Source: Amoebophrya sp. AT5.2 (taxonomy: Eukaryota > Sar > Dinophyceae > Syndiniales > Amoebophryaceae). Taken from it: a stretch of DNA of 14,666 bases. The number at the start of each line of letters is the position of its first letter. Position 1 is the first letter of the stretch. A program made the position numbers and the translations under genes. The DNA lies in assembly GCA_005223375.1 (NCBI GenBank), contig RXOD01005340.1, positions 1 through 14,666 of the forward strand. The letters are read 5' to 3'. Below the pieces are notes generated by a model that did not search any database, was not told where the DNA came from, and worked only from the letters and a program-made list of their open reading frames with translations. Below are positions 1-5,988 of the stretch, piece by piece.

Positions 1-400
1 CTACGTGCCTGCCCTCGCTGAGCGCTTCCAGAGGCAAGACAGTCTTTTAAGCGTCATCGCAGGCCTGCCGTCAGGGACTGCAAGGCGCAGAGTACGCGAA
101 TCAGACAGAGCCAAGCACACACCACTATCGCACTGAAAGCGCCCACAAGCTAAGAGAAGAGCAGGGGCGGTGGATCTTAAATCGCTCGGTAAAGTCATAA
201 CGAGGTAAAAAGATCCATCTAAATCGCTTACCCTCGCCAGGGGTGAGAAGTGTTGCAGGCAACCTATAGCAGACAAATCAAAGAAAGACCGGGGCTAGCT
301 CTTCTCTCGATGTGTTTCTTTTTCTCTTGAAGAGCGAACCCCGGCAAAGACCAGCCACTTATCGGCTCGACAACCACTGGCCAACAAGAACGAATACTGA
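1..400. other. Left flank without a supportable gene
   Basis: No convincing gene is visible. The + frame beginning at base 2 stays open only to a TGA at 134-136, which is too short to judge and could be the tail of something upstream. A minus-strand frame over 1-276 is closed and has no ATG at its start. The clearest structure is the stem-loop at 289-344. The stretch may be 5' untranslated sequence of the LINE or unrelated flank. Confidence 0.5.
289..344 (+). other. Long stem-loop upstream of the LINE frame
   Basis: CCGGGG (289-294) pairs with CCCCGG (339-344), and GCTCTTC (298-304) pairs with GAAGAGC (329-335). The two helices are separated by a symmetric 3x3 internal loop. The apical loop is 24 nt and pyrimidine-rich. 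This gives 13 perfect pairs in an ordered two-helix stem. It lies about 260-310 bases before the first ATG of the LINE, so it could be a folded 5' UTR element. Function is inferred only from position. Confidence 0.6.
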
Positions 401-425
401 AGGCGCGGGGCAGGCTGCAGGGCAG

Positions 426-455
426 AAAAAAACAAAAAAGTAAAAAAGAAAAAAA
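426..455 (+). repeat. A-rich tract immediately 5' of the LINE coding region
   Basis: Thirty bases made almost only of A, with single C, G and T interruptions, followed by GC-rich sequence. In the LINE frame it contains no stop and would read as a lysine-rich run. It may be an old poly(A) remnant of another insertion, an A-rich target site, or part of the LINE leader. Confidence 0.6.
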
Positions 456-601
456 GCGGGCCGTTGTGCCCGAAGTCAGCCCAGATACGCAGTAGCAAAC
501 CGCAGCCAAGCGAAAATCTGTACCACCCTATCCTCGAGAAGAACCCCAATTCAGCTCCCTCCAGAGGAGCGGCGACTCCCTGGAGGCAGCGAGCACTGCT
601 C

Positions 602-3600
602 ATGCAGGCCCGGGGCGGAGCTCTGCCCCGCGACTGGCGGGCTGCGCAGCAATGCATCAACATCGGCACTTTCAACGTCCGCACCCTCGGGAGAGCGGAC
701 GTGGAAGGGAGGAGCTTGGAGCAAGAATCCCTGCTAAGGGATGCGCGGGAGCGGAAGCTGAAGGTGGTTTTTGTCCAGGAAAGCCGCATCGCGGAGTGGC
801 TGGTTGCCGATAAATGGGACGAATATTTAGTATGGGGAGGAGGTGCGGAAAAGACGGCAAGTGGAGGCACCGCCTACGGCTCGCTCGTCATGGTGCACCA
901 GTCCCTTTCGGCAATCGGATGCAGCGACAAGGAACACGCGCGGGTAGTGCGCGTGGTGGTGGGGCTGAAACTGGGAAAAAAGTTACATCTCATTAGCGCA
1001 TACGCGCCCACGGAGCCGTCGGCGGCGGACAAAAAGCGTAAGTTTTACGAAAAACTTTCGGAGGAGGTGGCGGCCGCATCAAAATACGACGAAGTCGTAA
1101 TCGGGGGCGATTTTAATGCGGAACTGGGCAACCCAGATATCGAACTGATCGAATCCTCCATGCCCTACACAGTGGGGCGGTGCGGACTCACTGCCGACTT
1201 CGCCCCCAAAAGCAGAAGCGCAGGGCTACTACGGGAGTTCTGCACGCAGCACGAACTGCTGCAGGCGTCCTCAATTTTTCGCAAACGATGGCAACAACGA
1301 TGGACCTTTGAGGGGGTCTTTGGGGGCGTCGAATGCAGAAGACGGAGGGAATACGACCACCTGCTGGTGCGTTTTCGGGACAAAGGAAAATGCAAAAAAT
1401 GGGAAGTGGCGCGGGGGACGCACATTGAGTCTGACCACCGACTGGGGGTGCTGTCTTACAGCACCAAAGCGGCACCGCGGGCACGAAGGGAAGAAACGGC
1501 GACCAAGGAGCTCAGGCTCAGGGAGTTTGCCCTGCAAATGGACGCGGAACTGGGAAAAACGCTGACGGGGAACCGGATCGCGGAAATGCAAGAGCGGAGC
1601 AGCGCGAGCGAAGCTTGGCAGGAGTTCGAGAGCAAGGCGCGGGTCCTTGCTCTTGAGCTAAAGAAGAAAATCGCAACAGAAGGAGGCGAAGGAAAACGAA
1701 AACCATGGATAAAAGATGCCACCTGGAAACTGGTCCAGCAACGAAGCAAGTGGGACGGCTACGGCCGTGCCAACACAACGCGGCGGGCGATCCTCAGATC
1801 AAAGATCCGGAAATCGCTGAAACGGGACAAGGAGCAGTGGGTGGAAGAAATGGTTGGCGAATTGCGACGGGCAGACGCGAGTGGCAATTCCCGCCTCGTC
1901 TTCGAACGGGTGAGGCAGCTGGCCGGGAGGGCGCGGAAACCGACGCAGGATCTTCCGGGGGGCGAAAAGCGGCACGTCGACTTTTGGAAAAGTGTGCTGG
2001 GCACGAAAAGACCGGACGCCCCGGAGGAGTTGAAAGAAACCCGAACGTGGAGGCGATGCGAGGAAAAGATACGGGAGCCGGCCCCCACGGCGTGGAGTAC
2101 GGGCGAACTTGCGGGAGCTCCCTCGATGGCTGAAGTCAAAGCGGCGGTCCGAGGGCTGAAACAGCGGAAAAGCTTCGCAGGACTGTTGCCGTCGGAGTTT
2201 TTCGCGGAGTCGGCAATTGGCCTCCGGGTCATGTGGATGGTGGTTAAAAAAATCTTCGATGGGGATCAACCGCCTGAGGGGTGGTTAGAAGCGGCGGTGG
2301 CGCTCCTACACAAAAGTGGGAAAAAGGCGGAGCCAGGGAACTACCGACCGGTAGCGCTGCTATCGGTCGGAGAAAAGCTCCTGTCTCTCATCATCCTGAA
2401 GAGAGTCCAAAAGGCGGCGTGTGGGGAAGTCGATGGCAGGCAGAAAGGAAGTGTGCAGGGGTCTTCGTGCAGGCACGCGGTCTTCCGCTTGATACGGGAC
2501 ATGGAAAAAGCAATAAAAAGCGGGGACGAGGCCGTCTACTTATTTATCGACTTCCGCAAAGCATACGACAGTTTGTGTTGGACAAAGATGCACACGATTC
2601 TCGCCCAGCTGGGACTGCCTAGGGAGCTAGGGGAGGTGCTGCAGCGGATGTATGAAGGGTCGACCTTCAGGCTGAAGCTCGGGCGGGACAAACTCTCTGA
2701 GAAAATCAAGCAGGAGAGCGGAATACGGCAGGGTTCGTCTTTGTCGCCGCTGGTGTTCATTTTGGTGTTGCAATGGGCCCTGCAAAGGTTCGAGGAAACT
2801 GCAATCCAGGAGGGAAAGTGGACACAGCGGCAGGTGGAAGCCATGGTGTTAACATGGCTCGGGTATGTGGACGACATCGTTGTTAAAGCAAAGGGGGAAA
2901 AAGAAGCGCAGGAGATCCTTCGGGAGCTTGAGGCTGCTTGCTTCTTTGTAGGGCTTCAGCTAAATGGCAAGAAGACGGAGGTCATCACCATGGGCCTGGA
3001 AGCAAAGAAAAGGAACAACGAAGACGCACAAGTGGAGAGGTTCCACCTGCAGGACGACGAGGACAAAAAGGGGTGGATGATCGACTGGGACGGAGTTGAC
3101 CTAAAAAAGGAGTGGGGCACAGCCGCCAAAGAGTGCAGGAAGGAGCTAAAGGGGAAAGCCACGCATCTGATTGCATGGGACGACGGGCGGTACTCAGCCT
3201 GCTCCTACCGGGCAAACGGGTGGGCAACGGTGGGAAAACAGGGCGGACTACGGCTTGTACGGCTGGGGCAGGTCCGGTACGTGCTAGAAGAACGAAACAA
3301 GCACACATGCAACAGGTGCGGGGACATTCTCCCAGACGCGAAGGCACTTAGGCACCACCAGGCGTCTGGCTTTTGCAGAACGGACAAAGACGAGAAAGCC
3401 CTCAGGACGCTACGGGTAGGGAGGTTAAACGAAGCGAAAGCGAAAGAAGAAGGAAGAAAAAGGCTGGTCGTCCAGGCCCAAATAGAGACACACGACAAGA
3501 CCACCGTACGGGCGGCGGGGGCGTTTAAGTATTTGGGCACCCAGCTGGACAACAGCGGGAGGACCTCCGGCGAGATCCTGCGCAGAACGGGAACGGCAAA

Positions 3601-4501
3601 GACGGTAGTGCGACAACTACACCGGATTTGGCGGGATCCGTCTCTACCAAGGCACCTGAAGGCAACCCTCTACGGAAGCCTCATTTCTTCGGTTGCTCTC
3701 TACAACGGCGAATGCTGGGTGGTTAATGAGCCGGATTGGAAGGTCTTAAGGGCCTTCCAGTTGAGCACATTAAAAGCGGTCGCAGGCGAAAAACACTGGA
3801 CCAAGCCGCCGGAAGTGCAGGAGGGTGACAAGGAAGAAGAGGAAGAAGAAGAAGACGAGGAGCACCTCCGCACGAGTCGCATGGAGCTTTGTGCAAGGCT
3901 AGGCATCATGGACGTGGAGACGCAACTTAAGGAGAAACGGGTAGCATGGGCGGCTCATGCCGCCCGGAACAAAAACGAAGGGTCATACTGGATGATTGAA
4001 AAGGAGGTAAGAAACCGGTCGACCTGGGGCAAGCAACTAGCGAAGGACCTGGAAGAGTACGGGTGGAGCTTGGATTCTTTGTCCGAGTTTCCCAGCTCCA
4101 AGGAGCTCCGAGAAGCCATGGTCGAACGCCGGGAAGTTGCAGCGGCAAAAAGGGAGAAAACAGGCGGAAGAAGAGGGGAAAAGTCCGAAAAAACGAAAGA
4201 AATGCATGAGGCCAGGCGCAAAAGAATCGAGGAAAATCGCGAAAGAACCAAGGAAGCCATAAGAAAAAGGGAAGAAATGGAGGCGGAAAAAAAGGTGATC
4301 CGTGAAAAAATCTCCGGCACGCGCTGGGTGCGTTTACCCGGCGCCGGCAACAGGTTTACAGCCACAACGGCAATAGGGGAAGAGGTTGAGTTCGAGGTCA
4401 CATATGAGTGGTTTCAGGAAAACACGGGCCGAGATGTAAGAACGGCCCTGGGAGGCAGTTTCGTCCAAAAAAATGATGGACGGTGGTACGCCGACCGATA
4501 G
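602..4501 (+). CDS. LINE ORF2-like polyprotein: APE endonuclease + reverse transcriptase + zinc finger
   Basis: Protein of 1299 residues from the first ATG; the frame is open back to 401 without another ATG. Residues about 19-287 form an endonuclease/exonuclease/phosphatase domain that nicks target DNA: Asn25 in FNVRT, Glu60 in VQES, Asp170/Asn172 in GGDFN, and the closing SDH at 277-279. The reverse transcriptase spans about 561-800. It has FIDFRKAYDS with Asp650, GIRQGSSLSP at 707-716, and catalytic YVDD at 755-758 (Asp757/Asp758). KTE at 791-793 is followed by FKYLG only at 975, so about 180 residues are inserted where shorter linkers are usual. This insert holds a CCHC-type zinc finger (Cys903, Cys906, His918 or His919, Cys925). 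Then come a thumb region, an acidic Glu run near 1074-1087, a Lys/Glu/Arg-rich helix at about 1174-1240, and a non-charged tail ending at TAG. No stop or frameshift breaks the catalytic domains, so the copy looks potentially active. Family certain; clade unsure. Confidence 0.93.
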   Translation: MQARGGALPRDWRAAQQCINIGTFNVRTLGRADVEGRSLEQESLLRDARERKLKVVFVQESRIAEWLVADKWDEYLVWGGGAEKTASGGTAYGSLVMVHQSLSAIGCSDKEHARVVRVVVGLKLGKKLHLISAYAPTEPSAADKKRKFYEKLSEEVAAASKYDEVVIGGDFNAELGNPDIELIESSMPYTVGRCGLTADFAPKSRSAGLLREFCTQHELLQASSIFRKRWQQRWTFEGVFGGVECRRRREYDHLLVRFRDKGKCKKWEVARGTHIESDHRLGVLSYSTKAAPRARREETATKELRLREFALQMDAELGKTLTGNRIAEMQERSSASEAWQEFESKARVLALELKKKIATEGGEGKRKPWIKDATWKLVQQRSKWDGYGRANTTRRAILRSKIRKSLKRDKEQWVEEMVGELRRADASGNSRLVFERVRQLAGRARKPTQDLPGGEKRHVDFWKSVLGTKRPDAPEELKETRTWRRCEEKIREPAPTAWSTGELAGAPSMAEVKAAVRGLKQRKSFAGLLPSEFFAESAIGLRVMWMVVKKIFDGDQPPEGWLEAAVALLHKSGKKAEPGNYRPVALLSVGEKLLSLIILKRVQKAACGEVDGRQKGSVQGSSCRHAVFRLIRDMEKAIKSGDEAVYLFIDFRKAYDSLCWTKMHTILAQLGLPRELGEVLQRMYEGSTFRLKLGRDKLSEKIKQESGIRQGSSLSPLVFILVLQWALQRFEETAIQEGKWTQRQVEAMVLTWLGYVDDIVVKAKGEKEAQEILRELEAACFFVGLQLNGKKTEVITMGLEAKKRNNEDAQVERFHLQDDEDKKGWMIDWDGVDLKKEWGTAAKECRKELKGKATHLIAWDDGRYSACSYRANGWATVGKQGGLRLVRLGQVRYVLEERNKHTCNRCGDILPDAKALRHHQASGFCRTDKDEKALRTLRVGRLNEAKAKEEGRKRLVVQAQIETHDKTTVRAAGAFKYLGTQLDNSGRTSGEILRRTGTAKTVVRQLHRIWRDPSLPRHLKATLYGSLISSVALYNGECWVVNEPDWKVLRAFQLSTLKAVAGEKHWTKPPEVQEGDKEEEEEEEDEEHLRTSRMELCARLGIMDVETQLKEKRVAWAAHAARNKNEGSYWMIEKEVRNRSTWGKQLAKDLEEYGWSLDSLSEFPSSKELREAMVERREVAAAKREKTGGRRGEKSEKTKEMHEARRKRIEENRERTKEAIRKREEMEAEKKVIREKISGTRWVRLPGAGNRFTATTAIGEEVEFEVTYEWFQENTGRDVRTALGGSFVQKNDGRWYADR

Positions 4502-4587
4502 GTGGCCAAGAGTAATGCTATAGGACGCACAACGTTAAGGAACAGATGCAGAAAGGCGAAACATTTGGACCAACGTTAATGCGTACG

Positions 4588-4603
4588 TGAATGAATGAAT
4601 GAA
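4588..4603 (+). repeat. (TGAA)4 microsatellite, probable LINE 3' tail
   Basis: Four perfect TGAA units begin 87 bases after the LINE stop codon. Simple tandem repeats in place of poly(A) are the usual 3' ends of RTE-, L2- and CR1-like LINEs, so this is the best candidate for the end of the element. Confidence 0.6.
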
Positions 4604-4620
4604 CTCTGGCCTTTCTGAAT

Positions 4621-4646
4621 GGTATGGGTGTAATGCGCCCCATACC
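4621..4646 (+). other. Perfect hairpin just after the LINE tail
   Basis: GGTATGGG (4621-4628) and CCCATACC (4639-4646) form a perfect 8-bp stem with a 10-nt loop. It lies 18 bases beyond the (TGAA)4 run. It could be the last structured part of the LINE 3' end or a feature of the insertion site. Confidence 0.55.
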
Positions 4647-4979
4647 CTCATCATGATTATTTTACTTTGACCTGCTCTCTCTTGATTCTTCTTTTCATTA
4701 CTTTGATTCTTCCTTTCTCTCCCGCCTACTGCTCGTCTGGATCGTCTGGATTGTCTTGTGCCGATTGTATGAAACCTTTTGTGAGTTGTCGGAAAATGAT
4801 TTTGATGCTCCTGCTGTCGCTTCAAATGCTTATGCTGTCGCTTCATGTGCTCGATTTCGATCTTCGGTACTGTGTTGTTCTTCTTTCGGTTCGCTTTCGC
4901 CTTCGCATGCGTCGCCTCATTTCACCCGAGAGTTGGCCATAGTAGTCTGTTTTTTCTTTTCTATCTATCAGCGCTCATT

Positions 4980-5037
4980 GTGTGACCGTGCGGTAGTGAG
5001 GCGTCACCCCTAGTTGCCGCACGGGCGCCAATCACAC
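4980..5037 (+). other. Nested inverted repeat, 58-nt fold-back
   Basis: GTGTGA (4980-4985) pairs with TCACAC (5032-5037). Next to it, CCGTGCGG (4986-4993) pairs with CCGCACGG (5017-5024), and inside that GTGA (4996-4999) pairs with TCAC (5004-5007). The outer and middle helices stack directly on the 5' side, and a 7-nt bulge separates them on the 3' side. That makes 18 Watson-Crick pairs in 58 bases. It could be an RNA hairpin, a small fold-back element, or a recombination scar. Confidence 0.65.
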
Positions 5038-5060
5038 TTTGAGGTGAGCACCTTGTTTCC

Positions 5061-5090
5061 CTCTACAGTTCCTTTGGCAGGAACTGAGGG
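5061..5090 (+). other. Hairpin 2 of a three-hairpin cluster
   Basis: CAGTTCC (5066-5072) and GGAACTG (5080-5086) form a perfect 7-bp stem with a 7-nt loop. Allowing a bulged A at 5065, four more pairs, one of them G-U, extend it to 5061-5090. It starts 23 bases after the 58-nt fold-back. Confidence 0.55.
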
Positions 5091-5093
5091 CCC

Positions 5094-5130
5094 CTTCTGC
5101 GCAAAGGACAAGGACGCTAGGAGGCAGAAG
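5094..5130 (+). other. Hairpin 3 of a three-hairpin cluster
   Basis: CTTCTGC (5094-5100) and GCAGAAG (5124-5130) are exact reverse complements around a 23-nt purine-rich loop. It begins three bases after hairpin 2, so the three structures lie end to end over about 150 bases. Confidence 0.45.
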
Positions 5131-5988
5131 CTGATTTTTAATTAACTTTAGTTCACGCGATAGTAACCTTCTCCTCATGGGATTGCCGTCAATCCTGTGT
5201 GCCTTCACAAGCTACTGGACCCATACTTTCTGAACACCGCTGGATCACCTGCCTCTGTACGTGCATCGCAGCTACTTCTACGCGAGCTACATCGACGCGG
5301 AAGCACCAGTCAACATCTGCCCTCCTACATGATTCATTTTGTTAATTAAAGACAGATCAACACACTGCCATTAATCCTCCCTTGAATTTGAATTTGGTTC
5401 TTCGCTGTTGTACGTCCATTCTCTTTCTTGATCTTGAGCACTCGCTTATCTAGCCACGCTCTCGTTCTTGCATCTCCTGGATCTGTACCCTAGGTGGTTT
5501 TTTTAAATCTGTACGCACTTGGCCAATGGCACTCGTTCTATAAGGGAACTGACATGGAGGATTCTCCTGCCTCCGCAATGAATAATACTGAAACTGCTAC
5601 CGAAACCGATAGTCATTTTCAAGACCATCACGAGGTTTCCATAGATATTTATCCATTCATCTCATCGATATCGAACTCGCTACGGTTCGAGATTGTGACG
5701 CCAATATCGCGTTGATTGAGAGGGATCGCGATCGCTGCTGAATCTTCGAAAAACAAAACACCGGAGAAGACAAAGCAAACGAGTGGAGACCATCAGGCGG
5801 AAGAACTTGTAGAGAGCTGGTCATGTCGTCGTGTGATCGGATTCGATGCGTGGCAGCAGCAGAAAGTGAGACCAGCAAACGCAACAGCACAAACTGAAGA
5901 ACACAGTGATCGACTGTACCACATAGACATAGTAAAGAGGGCCGCTACGAGTACGACTTAGACCTACATAGCTGGGTGCCAGACCAAC

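Larger units (their letters stand above)
401..4603 (+). mobile_element. LINE-type (non-LTR) retrotransposon, apparently coding-complete
   Basis: One uninterrupted frame encodes an APE-like endonuclease followed by a reverse transcriptase, the standard order of APE-class LINEs, and no LTRs are visible. I set the left limit at the first base after the in-frame stop at 398-400. The true 5' end may lie further left, possibly including the stem-loop at 289-344 or extending beyond the window. I set the right limit at the (TGAA)4 run at 4588-4603, since short tandem repeats commonly end RTE/L2/CR1-type elements. Hairpins just beyond (to 4646) could still belong to the element. I found no convincing target-site duplication. 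The thumb-region motif FKYLG is of the style seen in RTE/L2-like elements, but I do not assign a clade. Confidence 0.85.
4604..5988. other. Intergenic region between the LINE and the five-exon gene
   Basis: No gene is supportable. The left part (4659-4730) is pyrimidine-rich. Pairs of imperfect 21-bp duplications occur at 4682/4703 and 4812/4833, and a 9-bp unit is doubled at 4733-4750. Three hairpins follow at 4980-5130. Bases 5234-5329 are open for 31 codons before a TGA, with GC-ending codons between about 5255 and 5310, and might be a decayed exon. An ATG at 5554 opens a 53-codon frame to TGA at 5713-5715 with AT-rich codons, which I do not call a gene. Palindromes cluster at 5665-5735. 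The stretch 5716-5961 is stop-free in one frame but has no ATG, and could be 5' leader of the next gene. Confidence 0.5.

Noticed and set aside
1..276. Closed minus-strand frame of 91 codons
   Set aside because: It begins at TTG, its first ATG leaves about 65 codons, and the product has no recognisable motif. In a eukaryotic window this is weak.
289..344. HDV-like self-cleaving ribozyme at the LINE 5' end
   Set aside because: The stem is simple and I could not place the nested pseudoknot helices or the catalytic cytosine region.
1705..2269. Several frames on both strands inside the LINE
   Set aside because: They overlap the intact endonuclease-RT frame, whose catalytic motifs show it is the real one.
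4667..5013. Two overlapping + frames, one with a hydrophobic signal-peptide-like beginning
   Set aside because: Both start at non-ATG codons. The hydrophobicity follows from the T/C-rich DNA and the internal repeats, and codon choice is not gene-like.
5620..5700. GGTTCGA motif resembling a tRNA T-loop
   Set aside because: No acceptor stem, D-arm or anticodon arm can be placed around it; the motif is explained by a local TCGAAC/GTTCGA hairpin.
5554..5715. 53-codon ATG frame upstream of the five-exon gene
   Set aside because: Short, AT-rich codons, no known motif; could be an upstream ORF but there is no positive evidence.
5716..5961. Stop-free stretch of 82 codons
   Set aside because: No ATG in frame and it ends just before the gene start; more likely 5' leader.
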